Below, piece by piece: positions 24,411 through 33,274 of a stretch of 64,000 nt of DNA. Source of the DNA: Bacteroidales bacterium (lineage in GTDB: Bacteria > Bacteroidota > Bacteroidia > Bacteroidales > Marinifilaceae); assembly GCA_015061245.1 (NCBI GenBank), contig SUWY01000011.1, positions 1-64,000 on the forward strand, written 5' to 3'. The position numbers and the translations under genes are program-made. How positions within the stretch are numbered: position 1 is the first letter of the stretch; the number at the start of each line of letters is the position of its first letter. The notes under the pieces were generated by a model. That model did not search any database and was not told the origin of the DNA. It saw nothing but the letters and a program-made list of their open reading frames with translations.

Positions 24411-26294
24411 TTAACGTCCCATTAAAACTAAAAGCACACTAATATCAGCAGGTGAGACTCCACTGATTCGGGATGCTTGACCTAATGTCTTTGGCTGAAT
24501 TTTCTCAAGTTTTTGACGAGCTTCAGTAGAGAGATTCTGGATATTTTTGTAGTCAAACTTACCCTCAATTTTAAGATTCTCTAATCTACTAAATTTATCA
24601 ACAAGTAACTTTTCTCTCTCAATATATCCTGAATATTTTAAAAGAATCTCAGCTGATTCTACCACATCATCACTCAAATTATTATGAGTAATAAAGTAAT
24701 TCAAATCCGACAATACAAAACATAATTTATTTATTGTTATAGTAGGTCTTGCCAAAACATCTACTAATTTACATCCCTGCTTTAACGGATTTAAATTTTG
24801 TTCAACTAAGAAATCATTAATCTGAGACTGCTTTACACTATAATTTCTAATATAATCTACAAGCAAATCTCTATCAGAATACTTTTTATTATATGTTGAA
24901 TATCGTTCATCTGTAACCAATCCAATAGTTCTTCCTAACTCTGTTAGTCGTTCATCTGCATTATCCTGCCTCAAAAGTATTCTATACTCCGCTCTCGACG
25001 TAAACATTCTATAAGGCTCATCTACTCCTTTAGTAACCAAATCATCGATTAGAACGCCAATATATGCCTTAGAACGCGAAATTGTAAGCAACTCTTTGGA
25101 ACTTGTGTAAAGATGAGCATTAATTCCTGCTAACAATCCTTGTGCTGCTGCCTCCTCATACCCTGTTGTACCATTTATTTGACCCGCAAAAAAAAGATTT
25201 GAGTATAGTTTGGTCTGTAAAGTATGGTACAACTGAGTGGGTGGAAAATAGTCATACTCTATTGCATAACCGGGACGATAAATCCTAACGTTCTCGAAAC
25301 CCTCAACCTTTCTTAAAGCAGCTAACTGCACATCCCAAGGTAATGATGATGAAAAGCCATTCAAATAGTACTCATTTGTACTCTCTCCTTCGGGTTCAAG
25401 AAAAAGATGGTGAGAATCCTTACCGGAAAATGTATCCAACTTGGTCTCTATACTGGGACAATAACGGGGTCCTATACTCTTAATGGTACCGTTGAAAAGT
25501 GGACTATCTGTAAAACCGGTACGTAATATATCATGAACCTCTTTATTTGTATATGCAATGTAACATGGACGTTGTTTTAGTCCCACGGAACTATCACTTA
25601 AATATGAAAACTTATGAAAAGTCTCATCACCGTATTGTATAACAAGTTTTGAGAAATCAACGCTTCTACCATCAATTCTTAGAGGTGTTCCAGTCTTCAT
25701 TCTACCAGTTTCGAATCCCAACTCAACCAACTGTTCAGTCAAACCATGCGATTCAGGCTCTGAAATTCTTCCACCTTTGAAACTTACCTTTCCGACATGC
25801 ATCAATCCGTTAAGAAAAGTACCATTAGTTAAAACAACACTTTTAGCATTAAATTCAATACCTAAAGCAGTAACAACTCCTACTACCCTATCCTTATCAA
25901 CCTTTAATCTTACTACATTATCTTGCAACATATCAAGGTTTGGAATCGACTCTAAAGCCGATCTCCACTCTGCAGAGAATTTCATTCTGTCACATTGCGA
26001 GCGAGGACTCCACATAGCAGGTCCTTTAGATAGATTCAACATCCTAAATTGAATTGAACTCCTATCGGTAATAATAGCAGACATACCACCTAAGGCATCA
26101 ATTTCTCTTACTAATTGACCCTTTGCAATACCACCAATAGCAGGATTACAACTCATCTGAGCTATCTTCTGCATATCAATTGTAATTAACAAAGTTTTTG
26201 AACCTAAATTAGCAGCTGCTGCAGCCGCTTCACAACCAGCATGTCCTGCCCCTACTACAATAACGTCGTAATCAGGGAATAAATTCTCTATCAT
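24411..26294 (-). CDS. mnmG: tRNA uridine-5-carboxymethylaminomethyl modification enzyme
   Basis: 627 residues. FAD-binding VVGAGHAGCEAAAAAANLG opens the protein and AQMSCNPAIGGIAKGQLVREIDAL is the GidA signature. Further on are RPCYIAYTN, GRYCPSIE-like PRYCPSIETK and TSRAEYRILLRQDNADERLT. With MnmE it modifies the wobble uridine of several tRNAs. It overlaps ybeY by four bases. In many bacteria gidA lies beside the origin, which agrees with the parS-like sites next to it here. Confidence 0.96.
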   Translation of the reverse strand: MIENLFPDYDVIVVGAGHAGCEAAAAAANLGSKTLLITIDMQKIAQMSCNPAIGGIAKGQLVREIDALGGMSAIITDRSSIQFRMLNLSKGPAMWSPRSQCDRMKFSAEWRSALESIPNLDMLQDNVVRLKVDKDRVVGVVTALGIEFNAKSVVLTNGTFLNGLMHVGKVSFKGGRISEPESHGLTEQLVELGFETGRMKTGTPLRIDGRSVDFSKLVIQYGDETFHKFSYLSDSSVGLKQRPCYIAYTNKEVHDILRTGFTDSPLFNGTIKSIGPRYCPSIETKLDTFSGKDSHHLFLEPEGESTNEYYLNGFSSSLPWDVQLAALRKVEGFENVRIYRPGYAIEYDYFPPTQLYHTLQTKLYSNLFFAGQINGTTGYEEAAAQGLLAGINAHLYTSSKELLTISRSKAYIGVLIDDLVTKGVDEPYRMFTSRAEYRILLRQDNADERLTELGRTIGLVTDERYSTYNKKYSDRDLLVDYIRNYSVKQSQINDFLVEQNLNPLKQGCKLVDVLARPTITINKLCFVLSDLNYFITHNNLSDDVVESAEILLKYSGYIEREKLLVDKFSRLENLKIEGKFDYKNIQNLSTEARQKLEKIQPKTLGQASRISGVSPADISVLLVLMGR

Positions 26295-26728
26295 ACACCA
26301 ACCAAATTAAGCAATTGAAGGCAATTTTCCTCCTCTCCTCGCATTATTATTGAATCCTCGTCCGATTTATCTTTAAAACCAATTAAATGTAAAATACCGT
26401 GACAAAATACCCTATTGAACTCCTCTTCAAAAGTAGTAGCAAAAAGTTCTGAATTCGATTTTACTGTATCTATACTAATATAAATATCACCATTAAGAAT
26501 ATCTCTTCTACAATAATCAAAGGTGATTATATCCGTATAGTAATTGTGACTCAAAAACTGGTTATTAACCTCAAGAATTTTATCGTCATTACAATAAATG
26601 AAAGAGAGTTTTCCTACTCTCTTTCCATAGTGTTCTGCTATTATATCAACCCACCTATTAAAATTTTCATATGAGTAAAATGGTGGAGTGTCAATTCCAT
26701 CAAATTCTATATACAGTGCTCTTTTCAT
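26291..26728 (-). CDS. ybeY: rRNA maturation endoribonuclease
   Basis: 145 residues. The metal site reads CHGILHLIGFKDK. Two of the three His ligands (HxxxH) are present, while the third position, His in E. coli, is Asp here. From memory this Asp form is common in Bacteroidota, so it is probably functional. The N-terminal half has the typical VNNQFLSHNYYTDIITFDY segment. YbeY is a zinc endonuclease needed for 16S rRNA 3' end maturation. ATGA-type overlaps on both sides place it in one operon with the anti-sigma-like ATPase and mnmG. Confidence 0.9.
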   Translation of the reverse strand: MKRALYIEFDGIDTPPFYSYENFNRWVDIIAEHYGKRVGKLSFIYCNDDKILEVNNQFLSHNYYTDIITFDYCRRDILNGDIYISIDTVKSNSELFATTFEEEFNRVFCHGILHLIGFKDKSDEDSIIMRGEEENCLQLLNLVGV

Positions 26729-27126
26729 ATATTAAAATAGAGAGTTACCTTGCTGCCATTCTTCTCATAAATAAGTCTATCTGATAGTATAGACATAAGG
26801 TAAATTCCACGTCCACAAGTCTTCTCCAAATTTTCAGGTATAGTAGGATCCTCGGGATACTTAGAGTAATCAAAACCCTCTCCCTCATCCTCTACTGATA
26901 CATAAAAAAGAGTATCATCAAGGGTTGCTACTATAGTAACATATTTACTCTCATCACGTTTATTACCAAAAAGAATGGCATTGTTAACTGCCTCTATAAT
27001 AGACAAATCAATTTGACCATATAGACGTTGCCCTAAATTAAACTCAGTGGTGAAAGAGTCAATAAATTTTTCGACCTCAGAAATATGTTCAATACCTGAA
27101 GCAATTTTGAGTTCCAAACTTTTCAT
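26725..27126 (-). CDS. Anti-sigma regulatory factor-like ATP-binding protein (HATPase)
   Basis: 133 residues of a single GHKL ATPase domain: the N box EAVNNAILFGN near residue 45, G1 DEGEGFDYSKYP near 79 and G2 CGRGIYLMSIL near 104. This is the layout of RsbW/SpoIIAB-type kinases, which bind sigma factors or phosphorylate STAS anti-anti-sigma proteins. No sigma factor, STAS protein or PP2C phosphatase is nearby, so the partner is elsewhere. It is the first gene of the ybeY-mnmG unit, with its promoter overlapping the end of the EnvC-like gene. Confidence 0.85.
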   Translation of the reverse strand: MKSLELKIASGIEHISEVEKFIDSFTTEFNLGQRLYGQIDLSIIEAVNNAILFGNKRDESKYVTIVATLDDTLFYVSVEDEGEGFDYSKYPEDPTIPENLEKTCGRGIYLMSILSDRLIYEKNGSKVTLYFNI

Positions 27127-27190
27127 CTTTATAGTTTTAAATTCTATATATTAAACTCATAAACGAAGTTACGAAAAAAAAAGTAAAAAA

Positions 27191-27198
27191 CAAAGTTA
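27191..27198 (-). promoter_or_regulatory. -7 box of the HATPase-ybeY-mnmG operon
   Basis: The minus strand reads TAACTTTG, matching TAnnTTTG. Initiation near 27185 gives a ~60-base leader. It overlaps the stop codon of the upstream EnvC-like gene. Confidence 0.6.
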
Positions 27199-28383
27199 AT
27201 TTCTTAACCAAAATTCAGGATTAAGCTTTGTTAACTCTTTCCATATTTGTAACTCCATGGTACTACCCTTCTCTGAACTATATGCAACTTTTCCCAATTT
27301 TTGCCCGGTCGTAATGCTATCACCCTGCTTAACATACACCTCAGATAGATTTACATATAGGGTAAAATAGTTACCATGTTTAATCAATACAACATTATTA
27401 GAACTAGATACAAAGTGAATACTAACAACAGTTCCCTTAAATATTGATTTTACCTGGCTATCCTTTTTACAACTTATTACAATACCTGAAGAGTTTGTTT
27501 GAACATTCTTAAGAACAGGATGCGTATGAGTACCGAACTTCTCAATAATAACTCCTCCATCAACCGGCCATGGTAATTTACCTTTATTTCCCTCAAAATC
27601 GTTAGCTAATTGTATATCTACTTGCGATACCTTTTGACCAGTAGAACTACTTTGCGTACTCTTCTTAACCTGTTGTTCTATTAATTTTTTTATTTTAGAA
27701 TCAAGTGCTTTCTTATTAGCTATCTCTTTATTTAATTTATTTCTTAAAGAGGTTTCATTCTTCTTAATATTATTCAAAAGAGTCTGCTCACGATTTTTAT
27801 CTTCATTTAAAGATCTCTGCATATTACTTACCTCAACCTTTGCCGAGACTTTTCTATCCAATAAAACCCTATTACGCTCATTTAAAGATTTTAAAGAGTC
27901 ATTTATAATCTGTATCTCCTTTATCTTGTTTTTGGTAAAATACTTCATCTCTTTATAGTAGCGAAATCTTCTATAAGCTTGATCAAAAGAATTAGATGCT
28001 AAAATATAGAGAAATTGATTTTCAAAATTTCTTACTTTCCACTGCTCATATATAGCTTTACCATAGAATTCCAGAAGTTTTTCTCTTTGAATTTCGTAAT
28101 TATTTATAGAATTGAAATTCTTATCAATATCTCTATTCAAATTATCAACCTCTTTATTTAGCGTATTTATAACATTATTGGTTTCTGATATTTTACGTTC
28201 GTATAAATTAATCTGCTGAATAGTACTATTCTTATTCTTCTTTGCCTCTTCTATTAAAGTATTTAATTTTTTAATCTCATTCTCACTCTTTGTTCTTTGT
28301 GATTTCAAAGACTCAACACTTTGAGCACAAAGAGTTGAAAATGAAAAAATTGAAAATAATATTAATAGTATTATAACTCGCAT
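27196..28383 (-). CDS. EnvC-like murein hydrolase activator (degenerate M23 domain)
   Basis: 395 residues. Signal peptide (cleavage near LCAQS), then about 220 residues of charged coiled coil, then a LytM/M23 domain from ~275. The zinc ligands of active M23 peptidases are missing: the HxxxD motif reads NSSGIVI, the usual AHLS reads VNLSEV, and the final HxH is replaced by TMELQIW. This matches EnvC-type proteins, which do not cut peptidoglycan but activate amidases at the septum. It is the last gene of dut-TPR-DUF4292-envC. Confidence 0.88.
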   Translation of the reverse strand: MRVIILLILFSIFSFSTLCAQSVESLKSQRTKSENEIKKLNTLIEEAKKNKNSTIQQINLYERKISETNNVINTLNKEVDNLNRDIDKNFNSINNYEIQREKLLEFYGKAIYEQWKVRNFENQFLYILASNSFDQAYRRFRYYKEMKYFTKNKIKEIQIINDSLKSLNERNRVLLDRKVSAKVEVSNMQRSLNEDKNREQTLLNNIKKNETSLRNKLNKEIANKKALDSKIKKLIEQQVKKSTQSSSTGQKVSQVDIQLANDFEGNKGKLPWPVDGGVIIEKFGTHTHPVLKNVQTNSSGIVISCKKDSQVKSIFKGTVVSIHFVSSSNNVVLIKHGNYFTLYVNLSEVYVKQGDSITTGQKLGKVAYSSEKGSTMELQIWKELTKLNPEFWLRN

Positions 28384-28394
28384 CTTTGTTACAA

Positions 28395-29288
28395 TTAAAT
28401 ATCCTTTTTAGTATACTTGGCAGGTATTCTAAATGATGGTTTTACAGGTATATTAAACTCTATTTTAGAATAGTTCATATCTATTTTCATTGAATTCTCA
28501 TTATACCTTGAAGATATTACTAAATTCTTAGGAAAATTAAAACCATTCATATATTCAAAATTATTATAAACAACTAATATAGTGCTATTTATGCTTGAAT
28601 CATGAATATCATTTACTATAAGTTTAAACTTATCGTCACTGAAACTATTTGAATATGTTACTGTTGAAGATTGTAATGTATCGCGTTCACGTTTTTTATG
28701 ACCTCTTCTTAAAATTCTATCTACAATTTCTGAATGTATTGTATATGAACGTATTCCTCTTTCAAATGATTTAATACCACCATCACCATGAATATTATTA
28801 TTTAATAACTCATCTATCAAAGGTTTATTGGTAAAAATTTTTTCTATTAATTTATAGTTTACATCTATACCGTAAGTTTTTGAAAAATCATCATAATTAC
28901 CTGATACATAATATTTTTCATGATAATTTATCATAGAGAAGCTATCTTGTGTTAAAAGAATTCTTAATACCTCAATACCTAATGGAGCATTTATTGATAT
29001 CTGTATAAACTTATCACTCTCCATTTTAAGCGAGGCCTTAAAACTTTGGTTCTTCTTTTGATTATCTATCTCTACATCTATCTTTTTTATATTCATATAA
29101 TCAAAAGATGTACTATAGGCTGTATCAATATTTCTAATTAATTTGTTAAAGGTTATAGGTGGTGCATCCGCAATTGGATTATCAACCAAATTACGCTTTG
29201 ATGAACAGGAAAAAAATGATACAGTAAAGAGTATTATAAACATCATCTTTACAATAAACACCAACCTATGATTATTAACCTTTACCAT
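28395..29288 (-). CDS. DUF4292-like outer-membrane lipoprotein
   Basis: 297 residues with a lipoprotein signal (hydrophobic residues 9-26, lipobox SFFSC). The mature part contains a run of amphipathic strands (KASLKMESDKFIQISINAPLGIEVLRILLT), as in the LolB/LppX-like fold assigned to DUF4292. It sits between the TPR protein and the EnvC-like protein, an order I recall as usual in Bacteroidales. A role in lipid or lipoprotein handling is inference only. Confidence 0.75.
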   Translation of the reverse strand: MVKVNNHRLVFIVKMMFIILFTVSFFSCSSKRNLVDNPIADAPPITFNKLIRNIDTAYSTSFDYMNIKKIDVEIDNQKKNQSFKASLKMESDKFIQISINAPLGIEVLRILLTQDSFSMINYHEKYYVSGNYDDFSKTYGIDVNYKLIEKIFTNKPLIDELLNNNIHGDGGIKSFERGIRSYTIHSEIVDRILRRGHKKRERDTLQSSTVTYSNSFSDDKFKLIVNDIHDSSINSTILVVYNNFEYMNGFNFPKNLVISSRYNENSMKIDMNYSKIEFNIPVKPSFRIPAKYTKKDI

Positions 29289-29292
29289 AACA

Positions 29293-30996
29293 TCATCTAT
29301 TTTTTAATTCATCTGCCATCTTCATATATTGCTCTGCCAAATCAACCTTATTATTGGCTTTCAATATTTCTGAGTAGTGTTCATAATATGTCACTCTATC
29401 ACTATCGTCATCCATATTATCAATGGCTTTTTTCATATATTTTTCAGCATTTTCATAATCCTCTAATAGATAGAGAATCCATGCGTACGTATCCAGATAT
29501 ACGGGATTTAATGGCTCTGCAAATATAGTTTTATATGACATTCTCCTTGCCTCTTCCAATTTTGATTTTTCTAAAGATAGATAGTAGGCATAATTATTCA
29601 GTATCATTAAGTTATTCGGATCCAATTTTAGAAGATAGTCAAACACTTCATAAGCCTCATCTCTCCTTTCAACTTTATAGTAGCTCTCGCCCAAAATTTC
29701 AAGAAAAGTTAAATGTAGATTAGAAAACTTATTAACATACTCTATAGCCTTTTCTGATAACTCTATGGCTGTTTTATAATCATCATTCAAATATGAATTA
29801 TAGATTTTTGTATAGTAAAAAATTGCCTTATCAGGAAAATAGTTTAATGCTATATCTGAATAATATAGAGCACTATCAACATTATTTTTGTCGAGATAAT
29901 AAAATACTATATTCTCGAATACATAATCATTTTCATTATTGAAAGTCAATATATGTTTTAACTCATCAATATACTTTGTACTATCACTCTTATATCCTCG
30001 AAGCCACTCACTATATAAAAGACAAATATTAAAGTCACTACTATAAACATCTCGTGCATGCTTTAATATTAAATCAAGTTTATCTCCATAAATTTCACGT
30101 ATAGAATCATTTGCCATTTTTGCATATCCATCATAAAAATCAGAAAGATAACTTGATTTTAAATATAGATCAGAACTCTTCTCATCTATACCAGCCATTG
30201 AGTATTTGTAGAATTTATTATAATCTCCACCTACCAAATATTCCGATGCCTTATATAGACTTATAACTCCGTTCTTGCCATTTCTCTTTTCAAAATCTTT
30301 AAGTACCTTCTCAGCCTCCTTATTCAATTTAAAATCTTTATATGTAATGGCTAAATTTATAGCACCCGCTACATTTGATAAATCACTTTTATAAAAATCC
30401 TTAGCTAAATCAATTGCATAATTGGCTCCTTTAACACTATCATCCTTAGAAATTCTGGATATTAAATCTAATTTTATAGATATCCAATCGTGATTATATC
30501 CAAATTTAGATTCATATAACTTCATTAAATCAAGAGCCTTTGAAAAGTTTATCGCACAATAAAATTCAATTGCCCTTAAATAAAACTCCTCATTATATGG
30601 ATAAGTTTTTATCAGTTCTTCATAAATATCTGCACTCTTCTGGTATTTAGCTAAATGATTATATATCATTGCTAAATGCTCTTTTATTACATAATTGTCT
30701 TTTAATAAAGAGTCAGCTTGCAAAGCATAGACCAATGCCCTATTTTTATCAGCTCTGTTAAAATAGTAATTAGATAACTCATATTTTATCTCAGCTGAAT
30801 TAGGATATAACGAATCTGCCTTATTTAAAAATAACAATAGACTATCATTATCATTTATCAAATTCAATCTTGATATCTCAATAAGCGAGGTCTCAACTCC
30901 TGAATCTAAAATTGAATCAACATACAACTGACCACTAACTCTATTAGATAAAGTTAGTAGTAAAATAGATAATGATAATAGTAATCTATATTTCAT
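29293..30996 (-). CDS. Tetratricopeptide-repeat protein, secreted
   Basis: 567 residues with a signal peptide (residues 1-22, ending NRVSGQ) and TPR motifs from about residue 30 to the end, for example AEIKYELSNYYFNRADKNRA, LMILNNYAYYLSLEK and VYLDTYAWILYLLEDYENAEKY (quoted in part). The rest is Tyr, Asp and Lys rich. Likely a periplasmic or outer-membrane scaffold. It lies between dut and the DUF4292 lipoprotein with gaps of five and four bases. Confidence 0.85.
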   Translation of the reverse strand: MKYRLLLSLSILLLTLSNRVSGQLYVDSILDSGVETSLIEISRLNLINDNDSLLLFLNKADSLYPNSAEIKYELSNYYFNRADKNRALVYALQADSLLKDNYVIKEHLAMIYNHLAKYQKSADIYEELIKTYPYNEEFYLRAIEFYCAINFSKALDLMKLYESKFGYNHDWISIKLDLISRISKDDSVKGANYAIDLAKDFYKSDLSNVAGAINLAITYKDFKLNKEAEKVLKDFEKRNGKNGVISLYKASEYLVGGDYNKFYKYSMAGIDEKSSDLYLKSSYLSDFYDGYAKMANDSIREIYGDKLDLILKHARDVYSSDFNICLLYSEWLRGYKSDSTKYIDELKHILTFNNENDYVFENIVFYYLDKNNVDSALYYSDIALNYFPDKAIFYYTKIYNSYLNDDYKTAIELSEKAIEYVNKFSNLHLTFLEILGESYYKVERRDEAYEVFDYLLKLDPNNLMILNNYAYYLSLEKSKLEEARRMSYKTIFAEPLNPVYLDTYAWILYLLEDYENAEKYMKKAIDNMDDDSDRVTYYEHYSEILKANNKVDLAEQYMKMADELKNR

Positions 30997-31001
30997 AAAA
31001 A

Positions 31002-31436
31002 CTACTTTGTTCCTGTATGGCCAAATCCGCCTGCTCCTCTCTCAGTCTCATCCAAAACTGAAACCTCGACCATAACAGGTTGTTCAATCTTTTGTATTAC
31101 CATTTGACATATACGATCTCCATGGTTAATGGTAAAGTCAGTATCAGATAAATTAATCAAAATGACTCCTATTTCACCTCTATAATCGGCATCAATAGTT
31201 CCGGGAGTATTTAAAACTGTAACACCATTTTTAAGAGCTAAACCACTTCTTGGTCTGATTTGTGCCTCATATCCATCAGGAAGAGCTATAAAAAGACCTG
31301 TAGGAATTAATTTTCTTTCCAACGGTTTTAATACTATACTTTCAGTTAAATTTGCTCTCAAATCCATTCCTGCAGATTGAATAGTTTTATACTCCGGTAA
31401 TGGATTGCTTGATTTATTTACTATTTTCAACTCCAT
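31002..31436 (-). CDS. dut: dUTP diphosphatase
   Basis: 144 residues, standard for trimeric dUTPase. All five motifs are visible: [41 protein letters not shown] and the C-terminal [13 protein letters not shown]. It hydrolyses dUTP to dUMP, keeping uracil out of DNA. It is the first gene left of the predicted origin; a weak -7 box (minus strand TAATTTTA, 31460-31467) stands just upstream. Confidence 0.96.
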   Translation of the reverse strand: MELKIVNKSSNPLPEYKTIQSAGMDLRANLTESIVLKPLERKLIPTGLFIALPDGYEAQIRPRSGLALKNGVTVLNTPGTIDADYRGEIGVILINLSDTDFTINHGDRICQMVIQKIEQPVMVEVSVLDETERGAGGFGHTGTK

Positions 31437-31784
31437 AATACGCCAGTTTATTTAACGCCTAAAATTAATAATTATTCCTCATTCTTCTTTCTTTTTTTTT
31501 ATTTATATTTTTTGATGAAGATGATGTAGTGTGTTAGTATGTCAGCAAATAATTTAGATAAAATTTGCATTTTAAGTTATTAAGAAATAAAAGTTAGTTA
31601 CTAACAAGGTGTTAATTATTATTCTTTTAATAATAAGAAAGTTATATATTTTTTCAACAGTTGTTAGAAACGTTTATTGTTGAAAAGTTTCTTTCAAATT
31701 TAATAACAATGGTGTTAATAATTCTCTGAATTGTGTTGTTGAAATCCATTTTTGTAAAATTTTCAAAATTTCTGGTTTAACAGG

Positions 31785-31825
31785 ATACTAACAGTTACTA
31801 ACAAGTTATGAACAATTTACTAACA
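31785..31825 (+). repeat. Four helically phased 9-mers (TTACTAACA type)
   Basis: ATACTAACA (31785), TTACTAACA (31795), TTATGAACA (31806) and TTACTAACA (31817) are direct repeats at 10-, 11- and 11-base steps, so all face the same side of the helix. This suggests cooperative protein binding: an initiator array, or an operator for argF', whose -33 element begins 17 bases further on. Confidence 0.75.
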
Positions 31826-31841
31826 GTTTTTAAACAGGGTA

Positions 31842-31872
31842 TTGGGATAGTTCTATTTTATTACTAACTTTG
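31842..31872 (+). promoter_or_regulatory. Promoter of argF'
   Basis: -33 TTG (31842-31844) and -7 TAACTTTG (31865-31872) with 20 bases between, a good Bacteroidota promoter. Initiation near 31878 leaves a ~34-base leader. The phased 9-mer array ends 17 bases upstream. Confidence 0.65.
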
Positions 31873-31911
31873 GCATATAGTTGTTAGAAATAAAACATAA
31901 AGCAAAAATAT

Positions 31912-32865
31912 ATGAAAAAATTTTTGAGTGTTAATGATTTAGGCAATTTAAAGGAAGCTTTAAATCAAGCCTTTGAAATTAAGAAAAATAGATTTGCTTT
32001 CCAGAATTTGGGAAAGAATAAGACCCTTTTAATGGTATTCTTTAACTCAAGTTTAAGAACAAGATTAAGTACTCAAAAGGCAGCAATGAATTTGGGTATG
32101 AATGTTATTGTTTTGGATGTTAATCAAGGAGCATGGAAACTTGAGACCGAGCGAGGTGTTATAATGGATGGAGATAAATCAGAACACCTGCTTGAAGCAA
32201 TTCCTGTTATGGGTTCTTATTGCGATATTATAGGTGTAAGAAGTTTTGCTAATTTCACTAATAAGGCTGATGAGTATTCTGAGAAGATTATAAATCAATT
32301 TATTAAATATTCAGGAAGACCTGTATTTAGTATGGAGGCAGCAACTTGTCACCCATTACAGGCATTTGCCGATGTTATAACCATTGAGGAGCATAAAAAG
32401 TGTGAGAAACCAAAGGTAGTTTTAACTTGGGCTCCACATCCAAAAGCACTTCCACAAGCAGTTCCTAACTCTTTCGCAGAGTGGTGTGTTGCAGCAGGTT
32501 ATGATGTAGTAATAACTCATCCAGAAGGATATGAATTGGATGAAAAGTTTACTAAGGGAGCAAAGATAGAGTATGATCAAAAAAAGGCATTACAAGGTGC
32601 AGATTTTGTATATGCTAAAAACTGGTCAGCTTATGAGGATCCTAATTATGGAAAGATTCTAAGTAAGGATATGTCGTGGACTATTGATAGTGAACATATG
32701 TCATGGACCAATAATGCTTACTTTATGCACTGTTTGCCGGTAAGAAGAAATATGATTGTAACCGATGATGTAATTGAGTCTGAAAACTCTTTAGTTATCA
32801 AGGAGGCGGCCAATCGTGAAATAAGTGCAGAGACAGTTATAAAAATGATGTTGGAGACTCTTTAA
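31912..32865 (+). CDS. argF': N-succinylornithine carbamoyltransferase
   Basis: 317 residues. Carbamoyl-phosphate site SLRTRLSTQKAA near residue 46 (the general STRTR motif), HPLQAFADVITIEEH near 148 and FMHCLPVRRN near 275. The overall sequence follows the Bacteroides-type enzyme that uses N-succinyl-L-ornithine rather than ornithine in arginine synthesis, which is established for B. fragilis. The rest of the arginine pathway is outside the window; argR is 1.3 kb downstream. Confidence 0.9.
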   Translation: MKKFLSVNDLGNLKEALNQAFEIKKNRFAFQNLGKNKTLLMVFFNSSLRTRLSTQKAAMNLGMNVIVLDVNQGAWKLETERGVIMDGDKSEHLLEAIPVMGSYCDIIGVRSFANFTNKADEYSEKIINQFIKYSGRPVFSMEAATCHPLQAFADVITIEEHKKCEKPKVVLTWAPHPKALPQAVPNSFAEWCVAAGYDVVITHPEGYELDEKFTKGAKIEYDQKKALQGADFVYAKNWSAYEDPNYGKILSKDMSWTIDSEHMSWTNNAYFMHCLPVRRNMIVTDDVIESENSLVIKEAANREISAETVIKMMLETL

Positions 32866-32884
32866 AAATATTTAAAACTAAATA

Positions 32885-32912
32885 AAAATGCCGCAATTAA
32901 GCGGCATTTTTT
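32885..32912. terminator. Terminator between argF' and panD
   Basis: Perfect 10-bp stem (32885-32894 with 32901-32910) around a 6-base loop, AT-flanked so it can work on both strands. Its right arm abuts the panD stop codon. Confidence 0.9.
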
Positions 32913-33261
32913 ATATCAATTTATTTGTTGTTGTCTCTGGAAAAATAACGGATGGTTTGAATTTTTTTGCCTCTTCAAAATCCATCATAGCGTATGATAT
33001 TATTATTACAACATCGCCAGGACAGCATTTTCTGGCTGCCGGTCCATTAAGACATATGGTACCGCTACCTCTATCTCCCTTGATTACATATGTTTCAAGT
33101 CTCTCTCCATTATTTACATTTACAACTTGAACTTTCTCATTTTCAATAAGGTTAGCTGCATCCATAAGATCCTCATCAATAGTAATACTACCTACATATT
33201 GTAGGTTAGCATCGGTTACAGAAACCTTATGGATTTTGGATTTCATTACCTCTATGTACAT
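32911..33261 (-). CDS. panD: Aspartate 1-decarboxylase precursor
   Basis: 116 residues. The self-cleavage site GS lies in YVGSITID (residues ~22-29); cleavage leaves the pyruvoyl group that decarboxylates aspartate to beta-alanine. Also visible are the start [12 protein letters not shown] and the conserved LNGPAARKC. It lies 13 bases after panC, giving a two-gene pantothenate unit. Confidence 0.95.
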   Translation of the reverse strand: MYIEVMKSKIHKVSVTDANLQYVGSITIDEDLMDAANLIENEKVQVVNVNNGERLETYVIKGDRGSGTICLNGPAARKCCPGDVVIIISYAMMDFEEAKKFKPSVIFPETTTNKLI

Positions 33262-33274
33262 CTTACCTTCTATT

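Larger units (their letters stand above)
31437..31911. other. Gene-free AT-rich region, predicted chromosomal replication origin
   Basis: 475 bases with no plausible gene between divergent dut and argF'. It contains T- and A-rich tracts (31487-31513) and about ten 9-mers close to TTACTAACA or its complement: 31532, 31598, 31610, 31662, 31713, 31785, 31795, 31806, 31817 and 31882. Genes to the left run mostly leftward and those to the right mostly rightward. On the plus strand C exceeds G to the left (29941-30000: 12 C, 5 G) and G exceeds C to the right (36001-36060: 23 G, 7 C), even in minus-strand genes (55441-55500: 17 G, 7 C). No perfect E. coli DnaA box was found. Confidence 0.55.

Noticed and set aside
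24382-24411. Ten extra N-terminal codons of adenine deaminase
   Set aside because: They are the parS-like palindrome read in frame; the ATG at 24381 matches the usual start of the family.
31437-31911. Classical DnaA boxes (TTATCCACA)
   Set aside because: No exact match found by eye; the closest, TTATGAACA at 31806, has two differences. The origin call rests on skew, gene direction and repeats instead.
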